A DNA stretch of 64,000 bases from Asaia bogorensis_B. GTDB taxonomy: Bacteria > Pseudomonadota > Alphaproteobacteria > Acetobacterales > Acetobacteraceae. The notes under the pieces were generated by a model, which saw only the letters and a list, made by a program, of their open reading frames with translations, did not search any database and was not told where the DNA came from. The stretch lies in the NCBI RefSeq assembly GCF_900465315.1, contig NZ_UBIX01000005.1. The stretch is one strand, 5' to 3'. Both the position numbers and the translations under genes were made by a program. Each line of letters starts with the position of its first letter. Position 1 is the stretch's first letter. Of the stretch, positions 35,206 through 44,405 are shown piece by piece.

Positions 35206-35844
35206 ATGATTAAATTGCGTATGATAATGTCAATGCTAGCTTATGCACTGATTTTTCCAGGAAATTTGCACGCGGAAGAAAATAAATGCTATTTTCCGGA
35301 TATTCCCTCTTTTATAGAGGGGAAAATACTTGCGGATGGAAGGCCCGCCGATCTGTCTTTTGCCGACTATCGAACGATTAATCCCAAAGGCGCCGCATTA
35401 TTGCTCAGTTGTGCTCGTGCTATGTATAATAGAGCCAATCTGTCACAGTTCAACGATGCATCTCGGAGAAGACTGGATCGCACCATGGAGACTGCCTGGC
35501 AGACTCATGACATTATCGCAACGGTTCAGAAAGATAACTATATCGCTCTGGGAGGAAGTTCCAAGATTGGTAGCGCCAATGATATGGGAACAATGATCAT
35601 TGATCCAGACAAGAAATTGGTAGCAGTAGGTTTGCTTTTCAACAATGACGATAAAATTGATGCAAGCGAGCCAGCGAATCACATTTATTCCAATTTCGCA
35701 TTCATTTACGACTCATCACCATTTGTTGAGAAGCAGGATATAACCATCAACGAAATGCATTCAATTTTGGAATTGATCAATAAGAATATATATGGTCTTT
35801 ATGTTATCGGTAATGAATATTTCATTGGACCCAAGATCGACTAG
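35206..35844 (+). CDS. AT-rich exported hypothetical protein
   Basis: A 212-residue protein. Signal peptide MIKLRMIMSMLAYALIFPG then LHA-EENKCYF; ATG 35206 has GGGGAAA 7 bases upstream. The mature part contains two early cysteines (about residues 29 and 69) that could pair, and a segment MIIDPDKKLVAVGLLFNNDDKI (in two halves) suggesting a beta sandwich. Codon use is strongly AT-biased, unlike the core genes, pointing to recent transfer. It lies between two IS remnants. No family is recognised; an immunity or inhibitor protein is possible, but nothing proves it. Confidence 0.6.
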   Translation: MIKLRMIMSMLAYALIFPGNLHAEENKCYFPDIPSFIEGKILADGRPADLSFADYRTINPKGAALLLSCARAMYNRANLSQFNDASRRRLDRTMETAWQTHDIIATVQKDNYIALGGSSKIGSANDMGTMIIDPDKKLVAVGLLFNNDDKIDASEPANHIYSNFAFIYDSSPFVEKQDITINEMHSILELINKNIYGLYVIGNEYFIGPKID

Positions 35845-35849
35845 GCGCT

Positions 35850-36110
35850 CTTAGGTCCGGATCTGGTCTGCTGTGGCTATGCTGCAGATGACTGTCATGG
35901 AGCACGTGACGAGCATTTCGTATCGCGGGATGACGGCTTTCCACACCTTGAAGCGCGCCCACAGGTTCTCCGAATAGATGTCGGTGTCTATCCCCCCATT
36001 TGAGGCGCGAGAGGGACGACTTCCTTCTTTTGATTGCGATGACCGGTCGCAATCCTTTGCTTCACGAACGACCGGTCTGAGGCATATCCCCGGCGCTGGA
36101 ACTCCCCCCA
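35850..36110 (-). pseudogene. C-terminal remnant of an IS5-type transposase
   Basis: Read on the minus strand in two frames, the fragments GYASDRSFVKQRIATGHRNQ and DTDIYSENLWARFKVWKAVI and PRYEMLVTCSMTVICSIATA follow the C-terminal plan of IS5-type transposases (GYDAD...R-H-R-I-E-N-x-F-x-R-L-K-D-W...T-R-Y-D). At least one frameshift is present, and everything upstream of the third catalytic region is missing. Confidence 0.55.
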
Positions 36111-36177
36111 GCATCACGTGCGCAGGAGTGCTTTGCACAACAAGCTTCTCCTACAACATCTCTCAGGAAATCCCGCC

Positions 36178-37590
36178 ATGCGCCTGCTCATACGTTCCCT
36201 AATCCTGGGGAGCCTTACCCTCCTGCTTGGGAATCCGCAGGCGCAGGCAACACCGCGCGTACAAGGATTTGCCGTCAGCCCATTCGGGATACCTCCCGTC
36301 ACGGATCCCGTCATTGATCCCATCGATAAAGACGGGATCGTCGCTTCCATACGGGCAGGAAACCAGCCTGCCCTTTTGGCCATACGCGATCGTATGGCAC
36401 AGAAAGCGCCCCTATCGTCTGTTGACCAGTATCTGATCACCCTGGCGGATGCCGGTCTGGCCCGAATCAATGGAGACTACACAGCCTCCAATGCCGCTTT
36501 GGACCGAGGCTTGCGGCTCGTCGGACATCACGCGGATACGACTCAGGAACTCAATGCTCTTCTGCTGTTGGGTGAATCACTTCGCTACGGCAATCTGTTC
36601 CTCAGCAGCGATCTTTCTGGCTGGATCGAGCGTACGACCTGGCTGGAGCACGTCTATTTCGCGCCCATACGCGCCTTCTACGAACTGCCGAACCTCAAAT
36701 TCCCCAATTTGACCCTGCTGACACCGCTCGTCCCCGCCTCGTCTGTTACCAATCCCTCGGTGATCGCCTCGGATGAAGAGCAGATGCCCCTGCTGGTCAC
36801 GAGCAATGACAACGACGGACGGCACGTGATCGACGTGCAGGTACAGGCCACTTTATTCGGCCAGAATGACTGGGCCCTTCTGGATACAGGCAGTCTGGCG
36901 GGCGTAATCCCGCGCAGCTATGTAACGCGCTATCATCTGCCGGTTATCGTCAGATCGACACGAGGTTCGGACGGGTTTCGCAGGAACATGTCGATCAACT
37001 ATGTCATCGTACCAGAAGTCAGGCTGGGCAAGACCGTGCTCAAAAACCAGATCTTCACGGTCGCTCCCATCCCCTTTCCGGTACTCGGCCTCCTCCAGCT
37101 GGGTCAATTGAGGCATCTCACCATCGACTCAGCCATGCTGCGTTTTGGGCCCCACGCACCGTTCGATTGTCATGAACCACTCCGCATGGCCTCGGTCATG
37201 GCAGGCGTCGAATCTCGTCTGATCTTCCCGTATGAACGCGATGGACAGAAAGAAACTGCCGGTCTCGACACGGGCGATAACGCAACGTCAATCCTGTCGA
37301 TACGTACCCCAACCCTGCCTGCCCACCTCGCGGGAAGAGCACAGACGAAGTTGCTGACAACTGTCGCCGGGAAGGTCACCTATCGAACGACGACCGCCCC
37401 TGCCACAGTCGCGTTTCCGGACTTTACCGTCCAGGATCGCATTAAATATATCCAGTCATCCATGCCAGATACGCTGATCCCTTCTGGCATCCTCAAGCAC
37501 GCCCGTCTCAGCCTGGACATGACAGAGCATGTCGCCTGTCTGACACCTTATAAAACTGGCCACAAACCCTCGGTGCAGCGCGCAAACTGA
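36178..37590 (+). CDS. Exported retropepsin-like protein with two DTG motifs
   Basis: A 470-residue protein with a signal peptide (MRLLIRSLILGSLTLLLGNP then QAQA-TP). The first 200 residues are helical (perhaps TPR-like: DQYLITLADAGLARINGDYT). Then come two aspartyl-protease-type motifs: WALLDTGSLAGVIPRSY (about 236-252) and TAGLDTGDNATSILSI (about 360-376), each followed by a beta-rich domain. Two D-T-G sites in one chain recall a pepsin-like bilobal enzyme built from retropepsin units. ATG 36178 starts the signal peptide and follows CAGGAAA; an open frame upstream is ignored. It is probably periplasmic. Substrate unknown. Confidence 0.65.
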   Translation: MRLLIRSLILGSLTLLLGNPQAQATPRVQGFAVSPFGIPPVTDPVIDPIDKDGIVASIRAGNQPALLAIRDRMAQKAPLSSVDQYLITLADAGLARINGDYTASNAALDRGLRLVGHHADTTQELNALLLLGESLRYGNLFLSSDLSGWIERTTWLEHVYFAPIRAFYELPNLKFPNLTLLTPLVPASSVTNPSVIASDEEQMPLLVTSNDNDGRHVIDVQVQATLFGQNDWALLDTGSLAGVIPRSYVTRYHLPVIVRSTRGSDGFRRNMSINYVIVPEVRLGKTVLKNQIFTVAPIPFPVLGLLQLGQLRHLTIDSAMLRFGPHAPFDCHEPLRMASVMAGVESRLIFPYERDGQKETAGLDTGDNATSILSIRTPTLPAHLAGRAQTKLLTTVAGKVTYRTTTAPATVAFPDFTVQDRIKYIQSSMPDTLIPSGILKHARLSLDMTEHVACLTPYKTGHKPSVQRAN

Positions 37591-37606
37591 GGGATATGAC
37601 TCTCCT

Positions 37607-37628
37607 TCGACACCGTTAAGGGTGTCGA
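37607..37628. terminator. Hairpin after the DTG-protein gene
   Basis: An 8-bp stem (TCGACACC / GGTGTCGA) with a 6-base loop lies 17 bases after the stop codon. No T-run follows. Confidence 0.4.
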
Positions 37629-37794
37629 GCTCCCGCTATTTGGTTCCACCAATAGAAACAAAGCCACCTCCCCCTGCGGCTGCAGAAGCCTAAGGGCTTT
37701 TCTGTCGAATGGAACGAAAGTCTCACCACCCTGAAACCGAGCGTTAACAGCCATCACCCCGTGGGCGAAATCCCCCCGGCTTCGAGAAACGCAA

Positions 37795-38052
37795 AGCCTG
37801 CCTCTACCGCGGATCTGTTTGCCGATGAGACCTATGACCGCCTCCAACGGATGGACAAGGAGGCTTGGCCGGACTTCATCGTCGATGATCGTTCGCTGCC
37901 TGGACAGTGCGAACAACGTCGTTCTTCTGCCCCCTCAATGGGTGGTGGAACGCACCTTCGGCTGAATGACCCACCGGCGTCGCCTGGAGGTTTCAAAGAA
38001 CATGATCCTCATCGCCCGGCGTACCAGACGAGCCTTGCTTCAGCGCTTCCTA
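37795..38052 (+). pseudogene. C-terminal remnant of an IS5-family transposase
   Basis: Broken frames encode LFADETYDRLQRMDKEAWPD followed by FIVDDRS, then WVVERTFG* with a stop replacing Trp, and MILIARRTRRALLQRFLD. This is the C-terminal half of an IS5/IS1031-like transposase (compare LFADGAYDRLQLMDKAA and RRWVVERTFGWMTRWRR in the intact copy at 52 kb). The remnant's last bases, CTAG, also supply the zapE stop codon on the other strand. Confidence 0.75.
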
Positions 38053-39174
38053 GACCGTCACCCACCCACTCGACCGCATTTCATCCAGGCGCGACGCGGT
38101 CCGCTCAAAAGCCTTTGCATTTTCACCGGTCTGGTACAGCGCCTCCGGCTCTGCCGCTGCACTGGCGAATAATGCCGTGTGGTTTTCGTACATGACATCA
38201 ACCAGCGTGATGAAACGCCGCGCCTTATCGAACTGATCCGGCACAAGGGCGGGGATACCCTCAATGAAGAGGGTGCGAAACCTGCCCACAATAGCCAGAT
38301 AATCCGCTGGCCCAAGCGCCTCGCCGCACAAGGCCTCGAAGGTAAACCACGCCACGTCACCACTGCATGCCGGGACGCTTATTTGACGCGATCCAATGGC
38401 CACAGAACCGGGTTCGGCACGGGTATCGGTCAGGGTTTCAAAGCGCTGTCGCAGATGCGCACGGTTTTCTTCCGAATCCGGAACAAGCCATGTCTGTGCA
38501 TCGATCTCGCGTCCCCGGCGGTAGTCACGGGCGGAGTCCAGCGTCATTACCGTCATGCAGCCTGCAAAGGCCTCTAGATAGGGCCGCATGGTCGCGCGGT
38601 TCTGAACCTGATGCTTCATCAGGTCGACAGGGGCTGTGTTGGATGTCGCGACAACTACAGTCCCCAATGCCATAACCCGATCGAGCAGACGCAGCACAAG
38701 CACAGCGTCGGACATATCGTTGATCTGGAATTCGTCGAAGCAGAGCAGCTCATATTGTTCATGAATCCGGTCCGCCAGCTCGTGCACCGGGTCCTCACGG
38801 CGCTCGGCCCGGCTCTGCCCCTTGTGCAGGGCGCGAAGCACCTCCTGCATGAACACATGAAAATGGATACGCCGCTTTTTGGTGAGACTGACCTCGCGGC
38901 AGAACAGATCCATGAGCATGGTCTTTCCCCGTCCCACCTGCCCGACAAGATAAAGCCCGCGGATCGGCTCGGGCTTGCGTCTGGCAAGACGGGAGAACAG
39001 CCCCGGTTTTGCTCCTTCGCGCGCCAGGAGCGCCTGCGCGAGCCGGTCCAGAGCAAGTGCGGCTTCCCGTTGCGCGTCATCGGCCTCGATCTGTCCCTGA
39101 TCGACAAGACGTTGATATGTGCCAAATACCGTGCTGGTCGTCGAGGAAAGCGGGGCGAAACTCACGTCAGACAT
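38050..39174 (-). CDS. zapE: AFG1-like ATPase ZapE
   Basis: A 374-residue AFG1-family P-loop ATPase. Walker A is GLYLVGQVGRGKTMLMDLF; Walker B is ELLCFDEFQINDMSDA; the sensor region is VVVATSNTAPVDL; and the tail has RFITLVDVMYENH. In bacteria ZapE is tied to cell division and, like its mitochondrial relative, to membrane protein quality control. It is divergent from the sdh operon, a neighbourhood seen in several alphaproteobacteria. Its stop codon lies in the CTAG at the edge of an IS remnant, so the C-terminus may have been slightly altered by that insertion. Confidence 0.9.
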   Translation of the reverse strand: MSDVSFAPLSSTTSTVFGTYQRLVDQGQIEADDAQREAALALDRLAQALLAREGAKPGLFSRLARRKPEPIRGLYLVGQVGRGKTMLMDLFCREVSLTKKRRIHFHVFMQEVLRALHKGQSRAERREDPVHELADRIHEQYELLCFDEFQINDMSDAVLVLRLLDRVMALGTVVVATSNTAPVDLMKHQVQNRATMRPYLEAFAGCMTVMTLDSARDYRRGREIDAQTWLVPDSEENRAHLRQRFETLTDTRAEPGSVAIGSRQISVPACSGDVAWFTFEALCGEALGPADYLAIVGRFRTLFIEGIPALVPDQFDKARRFITLVDVMYENHTALFASAAAEPEALYQTGENAKAFERTASRLDEMRSSGWVTV

Positions 39175-39421
39175 CGAACTCTCTCTTGTCGCGCATTACG
39201 GGTTTGTGCCCCCCTCCTAACACGCCCTCGAACAGAACGCGCCCCTTGTGAAATGTCACGCATTGGTGAGGCGCAATATCGGAAAAAACGGGCCAAATCC
39301 GTAACATACAAGACAAAATCAGTGCCAATTCTCACATCAATATGCACATGACGAACCATCTGAATGAGACTATGTGGGTAATGTATCGCCCAGCCCGAAC
39401 ACAGAATTCAGAGGTATCGCC
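39175..39421. other. Divergent promoter region zapE / sdhC
   Basis: About 250 bases between divergent genes. It must hold both promoters. No clear operator or riboswitch was recognised. Confidence 0.4.
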
Positions 39422-39883
39422 ATGGCTTCCGACGGACGTGAAGCGTTCTATCACGGCACCGACACAGAGGGGCGGCCCATCAGACGGCCCATGTCGCCGC
39501 ATCTGGATATCTATCGTTTCCGCCTCTCCATGGCGCTCTCGATCGGCAATCGCATATCGGGTGTCGCCTCGTCCCTCGGTGCGGGTCTGGCTGTGGCGTG
39601 GCTTGCTGCCCTGGCACAGGGCCCACGCGCCTTTGCACGCGCCCAGCGCGTGGCAACGCATCCTCTGGGCCGGCTGGTGTTTCTCGGCTGGGGCGTCGCC
39701 ACACTATACCATTTCGTCGCCAGCATCCGCCATCTGATCTGGGATAGCGGCGCACGCTTCGAGAAGAAGGAAATCGACGAGGACGGGCGGCGTTCGGTCT
39801 TTGCCACGGCCGGGCTGTCGGTTGCGCTTGTCACGGCCTTCGTCGCCCTCTCCCGGCTGCGCAACAAGGGAACAAAAGCATGA
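39422..39883 (+). CDS. sdhC: Succinate dehydrogenase cytochrome b556 subunit
   Basis: A 153-residue membrane subunit. RPMSPHLDIYRFRLSMALSI and GNRISG are the SdhC signature before helix 1, and YHFVASIRHLIWD supplies the haem b histidine (His97 or His104). Three membrane helices are predicted. ATG 39422, after AGAGGT, is preferred to a GTG 16 codons upstream. It is the first gene of sdhCDAB and overlaps sdhD by ATGA. Confidence 0.9.
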   Translation: MASDGREAFYHGTDTEGRPIRRPMSPHLDIYRFRLSMALSIGNRISGVASSLGAGLAVAWLAALAQGPRAFARAQRVATHPLGRLVFLGWGVATLYHFVASIRHLIWDSGARFEKKEIDEDGRRSVFATAGLSVALVTAFVALSRLRNKGTKA

Positions 39884-40284
39884 ACCGTTCTTCCGACATG
39901 CGCACGCCTCTGGCGCGTGCAAAAGGGCTTGGCGGCATGGCCGACGGGGCCGAGCACTGGACGGCTGAGCGTATCTCAGCCGTGCTGCTTGGCCCGCTTT
40001 CCATATGGGGTGTCGCCCAGATCCTGCGTCTGGCCGGGCGTGACCGCGCTGCCATTCTGGCCTGGGCAGGCCGCGTGCAGAATGCTGCCCCGCTTGGGTT
40101 GCTGATTGCCCTGACAGGCCGGCACGCTCAGCTCGGACTGGAAGTCGTGGCCTCCGATTATTCGCGTGGCTGGCGGCGCTTCGGGCTGCGTCTGGTCATC
40201 CGCCTGAGCACGCTTCTTTTTGTGGCGCTTGGTTGCGCCTCGCTCGCCCGTATCCTCATGACCCGCACGACGGAGGCAAAATAA
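39880..40284 (+). CDS. sdhD: Succinate dehydrogenase membrane anchor subunit
   Basis: A 134-residue protein with three hydrophobic segments. HWTAERISAVLLGPLSIW and RHAQLGLEVVASDYSRGW (HxxxGxxxVxxDY) are SdhD features; the His and Asp-Tyr lie near haem and quinone sites. It overlaps sdhC by four bases, and its TAA overlaps the sdhA start in TAATG. Confidence 0.9.
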   Translation: MNRSSDMRTPLARAKGLGGMADGAEHWTAERISAVLLGPLSIWGVAQILRLAGRDRAAILAWAGRVQNAAPLGLLIALTGRHAQLGLEVVASDYSRGWRRFGLRLVIRLSTLLFVALGCASLARILMTRTTEAK

Positions 40285-42086
40285 TGAGCGCGGAATCCGT
40301 CAGGAAATACCGTATTGTCGATCACGCCTATGACGTGGTGGTCGTGGGTGCGGGCGGCTCGGGCCTGCGTGCCACGCTGGGCATGGGGGCCGGTGGCCTG
40401 CGCACAGCCTGCGTCACCAAGGTTTTCCCCACACGCAGCCATACCGTGGCCGCCCAGGGTGGGATTGGTGCCTCGCTTGGCAATATGTCCGAGGATAACT
40501 GGCGCTGGCATATGTACGACACCGTCAAGGGGTCGGACTGGCTGGGCGATCAGGACGCCATCGAGTTCATGTGCCGCGAAGCCGAAAGCGCCGTCATGGA
40601 GCTGGAACATTTCGGCGTTCCCTTCTCGCGCACGGAAGACGGCAAGATCTATCAGCGTCCGTTTGGCGGCCATATGAGCGAATATGGCAAGGCCCCTGTG
40701 GCCCGCGCCTGTGCCGCTGCCGACCGTACGGGCCATGCCATCCTGCACACGCTCTATCAGCAATGCCTCAAGCATCGCGTCGATTTCTACGTCGAGTATT
40801 ACGTGCTCGACCTGATTATGGATGACGATGGGGCATGTCGCGGCATCGTGGCCTGGTGCCTCGATGACGGCTCCATTCATCGCTTCAGCGCCAAGATGGT
40901 CGTGCTCGCAACCGGCGGTTACGGGCGCGCCTTCCAGAGCTGCACCTCGGCCCATTCCTGCACGGGCGACGGTGGCGGTCTGGCCATGCGCGCCGGTGTG
41001 CCGACACAGGACATGGAATTCGTGCAGTTTCATCCTACCGGCATTTTTCCGGCGGGCTGTCTGCTTACGGAAGGCTGTCGCGGTGAAGGCGGTTATCTGA
41101 CCAATTCCGAGGGCGAGCGCTTCATGGAGCGCTACGCGCCCACCGCCAAGGATCTGGCCTCGCGCGATGTCGTGTCACGCGCCATGACCATCGAGATCAA
41201 TGAAGGCCGTGGCTGTGGTCCCAAAAAGGACCATATCATGCTGCATCTGGAGCATCTCGGCCCGGAATTGCTGCACCAGCGTCTGCCCGGCATCTCTGAA
41301 ACCGCGCGCATTTTCGCCGGGGTGGACGTGACCAAGGAGCCCGCTCCGGTGCTGCCCACGGTCCATTACAATATGGGCGGTGTACCGACCAATCTGCACG
41401 GCGAGGTCCTGCGCCCCACCAAGGACAATCTCGAAGCTGTCGTGCCCGGACTGATGGCGGTCGGTGAGGCCGCCTGCGTTTCCGTGCATGGCGCCAACCG
41501 TCTGGGGACGAACTCCCTGCTCGATCTGATCGTGTTCGGTCGTGCGGCTGGCAAGCGTGCTGCCGAGATTATCGATCCCAGTGTGCCGGTACCACCGCTA
41601 CCGAAGGAAGCGGGCGAGGCCATTCTGGCCAAGTTCGACCAGACCCGCGAGGCTTCAGGCAAGTTCACCGTGGCGGAACTGCGTGAGCGCCTTCAGCGCA
41701 TTATGCAGAGTCATGCCGCCGTGTTCCGCAATACGAAATCCCTCGCCGACGGATGCGAGAAAATCCGGGAGCTCTGGAAAGACGCGCAGCATATGGGGCT
41801 GGCCGATCGCTCGCTGATCTGGAACAGCGATCTGATGGAAGCCCTGGAATTCGCGAATTTGCTGGCCAATGCGACGGTGACGATCGAAAGTGCCCATGCA
41901 CGCCATGAAACGCGTGGCGCCCATGCCCATGACGATTATCCCGAACGCGATGACGAGCACTGGATGAAACATACCGTCTCCTATCTCGATAAGGATGGTG
42001 CGGTGAGCCTGCTCTACCGGCCGGTGCGGATGCAGACCCTGACTAATGATGTCGAGGTCTTCCCGCCCAAGAAACGTGTTTACTGA
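40284..42086 (+). CDS. sdhA: Succinate dehydrogenase flavoprotein subunit
   Basis: A 600-residue flavoprotein. VVGAGGSGLRA binds FAD and RSHTVAAQGG contains His53, the expected covalent FAD site. Substrate-site segments include QFHPTGIFPAG, LLTEGCRGEGGYLTN and SRDVVSRAM. HGANRLGTNSLLDL is the C-terminal FAD motif. It oxidises succinate to fumarate on the cytoplasmic side of the inner membrane and passes electrons to SdhB and quinone. ATG 40284 is chosen; the upstream open frame overlaps sdhD. Together with the OGDH genes this indicates an oxidative TCA cycle, unlike Gluconobacter, which is known to lack Sdh. Confidence 0.96.
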   Translation: MSAESVRKYRIVDHAYDVVVVGAGGSGLRATLGMGAGGLRTACVTKVFPTRSHTVAAQGGIGASLGNMSEDNWRWHMYDTVKGSDWLGDQDAIEFMCREAESAVMELEHFGVPFSRTEDGKIYQRPFGGHMSEYGKAPVARACAAADRTGHAILHTLYQQCLKHRVDFYVEYYVLDLIMDDDGACRGIVAWCLDDGSIHRFSAKMVVLATGGYGRAFQSCTSAHSCTGDGGGLAMRAGVPTQDMEFVQFHPTGIFPAGCLLTEGCRGEGGYLTNSEGERFMERYAPTAKDLASRDVVSRAMTIEINEGRGCGPKKDHIMLHLEHLGPELLHQRLPGISETARIFAGVDVTKEPAPVLPTVHYNMGGVPTNLHGEVLRPTKDNLEAVVPGLMAVGEAACVSVHGANRLGTNSLLDLIVFGRAAGKRAAEIIDPSVPVPPLPKEAGEAILAKFDQTREASGKFTVAELRERLQRIMQSHAAVFRNTKSLADGCEKIRELWKDAQHMGLADRSLIWNSDLMEALEFANLLANATVTIESAHARHETRGAHAHDDYPERDDEHWMKHTVSYLDKDGAVSLLYRPVRMQTLTNDVEVFPPKKRVY

Positions 42087-42097
42087 GGAGCCTCACC

Positions 42098-42877
42098 ATG
42101 GTTGAACTCCGCCTGCCCAAAAACAGCACGACCCGCCCCGGCAAATTCTATCCGGCGCCTGCCGAAGCCAAGCGCAAGGCCACGTTTCAGGTCTATCGCT
42201 GGTCGCCCGATGACGAGTCCAATCCGAGCCTCGACAGCTATGAACTCGATCTCGACAAGGTCGGGCCGATGGTTCTCGATGCCCTGCTCTATATCAAGGA
42301 CCATATCGACGCGACGCTGACCTTCCGCCGCTCCTGCCGCGAGGGGATCTGCGGGTCCTGCGCCATGAACATCGATGGCGAAAACACGCTGGCCTGTCTC
42401 AAGCCAATCAGTTCGATCAAGGGCACGGTCAAGATCAATCCGCTGCCGCATATGCCGGTGGTGAAGGATCTGGTGCCCAACCTGAACGGCGCTTATGCCC
42501 AGCTTGAATCCATTCAGCCCTGGCTGAAAAGCGACACCCCGCCGCCGCCCGATACCGAACGCCTGCAAAGCGTGGAAGAGCGCGAAAAGCTGGATGGCAT
42601 GTGGGAGTGCATCCTGTGCTTCTGCTGCAGCACATCCTGCCCGTCCTATTGGTGGAATGGCGACCGCTATCTCGGCCCGGCCACTCTGCTGGCCGCCAAT
42701 CGCTGGATTATGGACAGCCGCGACGACCATACGGGCGAGCGACTGGAAGCGCTGGATGATTCCATGAAGCTCTATGGCTGCCGCACCATCATGAACTGCA
42801 CCCAGACCTGTCCCAAGGGCCTGAACCCGGCCAAGGCCATCGCCAATATCAAGAAACTGCAGGTCGAGCGGGAATAA
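42098..42877 (+). CDS. sdhB: Succinate dehydrogenase iron-sulfur subunit
   Basis: A 259-residue protein. The [2Fe-2S] ligands are Cys80, Cys85, Cys88 and Cys100 (SCREGICGSCAMNIDG...LAC). The [4Fe-4S] and [3Fe-4S] ligands lie in CILCFCCSTSCPSYWW and NCTQTCPKGLNP. It carries electrons from FAD to quinone. GAGGAG lies 8-13 bases upstream of the start, and it follows sdhA by 11 bases. It is the last gene of the operon; a terminator follows 29 bases later. Confidence 0.96.
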   Translation: MVELRLPKNSTTRPGKFYPAPAEAKRKATFQVYRWSPDDESNPSLDSYELDLDKVGPMVLDALLYIKDHIDATLTFRRSCREGICGSCAMNIDGENTLACLKPISSIKGTVKINPLPHMPVVKDLVPNLNGAYAQLESIQPWLKSDTPPPPDTERLQSVEEREKLDGMWECILCFCCSTSCPSYWWNGDRYLGPATLLAANRWIMDSRDDHTGERLEALDDSMKLYGCRTIMNCTQTCPKGLNPAKAIANIKKLQVERE

Positions 42878-42906
42878 AGTCTCCGCATCAGCCATCAGGA
42901 CAAGGA

Positions 42907-42935
42907 AAAAGGCCGGGAAAATCTCCCGGCCTTTT
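42907..42935. terminator. Bidirectional intrinsic terminator
   Basis: Perfect 12-base arms (AAAAGGCCGGGA / TCCCGGCCTTTT) with a 5-base loop. Each strand has a GC-rich stem followed by a T-run. It lies between the ends of the convergent sdhB and MFS genes. Confidence 0.92.
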
Positions 42936-42950
42936 CTGTTGAGGGGCTCG

Positions 42951-44237
42951 TTACACCATCGGGTGCGCGCTTCGTTCCACATAGGGCCGCGACACGATAG
43001 CGGCCAGCAACCCGCAAAGCGCTGCCCCCGAGAGCCACAGGGCCGGCATGGCGCGATCTCCCGTATGCTCGATCAGCCAGGTACAGACAGCCGGGCTGAA
43101 CCCGCCAATGCAGGTGGCGAGACTATAAGCCAGCGAAAATCCCGTTGTACGGATGCGCGGCGGAACGATCTCGGTCAGCCAGACGATGGCCGCCCCGTTA
43201 TAGGCGCTGTAGAGCACCGCCAGCATCAGCTCGACGCCCAGCAACCTGCCGAAACTTGGGGCGGCCACGAGCCATTTCATCATCGGCCATGCCATACACA
43301 GCACGAGCGCTGTGGCGCCAATCAGCAGCTTCTTGCGCCCGATCCTGTCGGAAACCAGTCCGAAAACCGGGACCAGAACCAGATTGGCAAGCCCCGCGCA
43401 AAGCGTAACCAGCAGCGCATCCTGTCGCCCCAGATGCAGCACGCGTGTACCGAAGGCGGGGCAATAGGCGGTGATCACATAAAATGAGACCGTGCTCATC
43501 ACACCGGTCAGGATACCAATCAGCCCCACATACCAGTTACGAATCAAAGACACCGCAATCTCCCAAATGCCGGGATGCGTGGCCTGAGAGGAGAAAGCCT
43601 CGGTCTCCTGCAGATTGCGCCGCAGGAATATGAGCACAGGCACAATCATGCAGCCCAGCGCGAGCGGAATTCGCCACCCCCAGGCCGACATGACCGGACC
43701 GCCCAGCAGGGATGTCAGGCCAAATCCGATTGCCGCGGCCAGCACGACGGCCAGCTGGATGGAGGCGGACTGGAAAGCCACGATGAAACCGCGATTTTTC
43801 TCCGTGGCGATTTCAGACAGATAGACAGAACTCGATCCCACCTCGACCCCGGCGGAAAACCCCTGGATCAGCCGCCCGAGCAACACCAGAAGCGGCGCGA
43901 GAATACCGATCCTCTTGTAACTGGGCGTCAGGGCCAGGGTCATGGTGCCAATGGCCATGAGGGTGAGCGTGAGGATAAGCCCCTTGCGCCGCCCGATACG
44001 ATCAACATAGGCGCCAAGCACAAGCGCACCGAGTGGGCGCATCAGAAACCCGGCACCGAACGTGGCAAAAGACGACATCAACTCGGCCTGGGCGTTGCCC
44101 GAGGGGAAAAACGCCTTGCCGATATCGGCAGCGTAATAGCCGAACACCATGAAGTCATACATTTCGAGCATGTTGCCGCTCGCGACCTGGCCTACGGCCT
44201 TGGCAAGACGACGGCGTGAGGGCGGCTCGTTTGTCAT
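42951..44237 (-). CDS. MHS-family MFS transporter (citrate/dicarboxylate type)
   Basis: A 428-residue, twelve-helix MFS protein of the metabolite:H+ symporter group. Family features are VASGNMLEMYDFMVFGYYAA in helix 1, DRIGRRKGLI in the 2-3 loop, GRLIQGFSAGVEVGSSSVYL in helix 4-5 and SDRIGRKKLL in the 8-9 loop. The N-terminus is most like citrate or tricarballylate symporters, which would fit its place next to the TCA operon. The exact substrate is not proven. It shares its terminator with sdhB. Confidence 0.82.
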   Translation of the reverse strand: MTNEPPSRRRLAKAVGQVASGNMLEMYDFMVFGYYAADIGKAFFPSGNAQAELMSSFATFGAGFLMRPLGALVLGAYVDRIGRRKGLILTLTLMAIGTMTLALTPSYKRIGILAPLLVLLGRLIQGFSAGVEVGSSSVYLSEIATEKNRGFIVAFQSASIQLAVVLAAAIGFGLTSLLGGPVMSAWGWRIPLALGCMIVPVLIFLRRNLQETEAFSSQATHPGIWEIAVSLIRNWYVGLIGILTGVMSTVSFYVITAYCPAFGTRVLHLGRQDALLVTLCAGLANLVLVPVFGLVSDRIGRKKLLIGATALVLCMAWPMMKWLVAAPSFGRLLGVELMLAVLYSAYNGAAIVWLTEIVPPRIRTTGFSLAYSLATCIGGFSPAVCTWLIEHTGDRAMPALWLSGAALCGLLAAIVSRPYVERSAHPMV

Positions 44238-44405
44238 GATGCGGGTTCGCTTCTGTCGTGATGGATGTCAGATCTGCCAGGCCGGGGGTTCCGGCCCGCA
44301 GGATGAAATCCATCCTAACGACAAACAGGCATCATGCGAAATGATGCAGGCAAAGTGCAGGTATACTGTCAGTACAGGGCAGTTATCACCACACGCACCC
44401 GGCTC

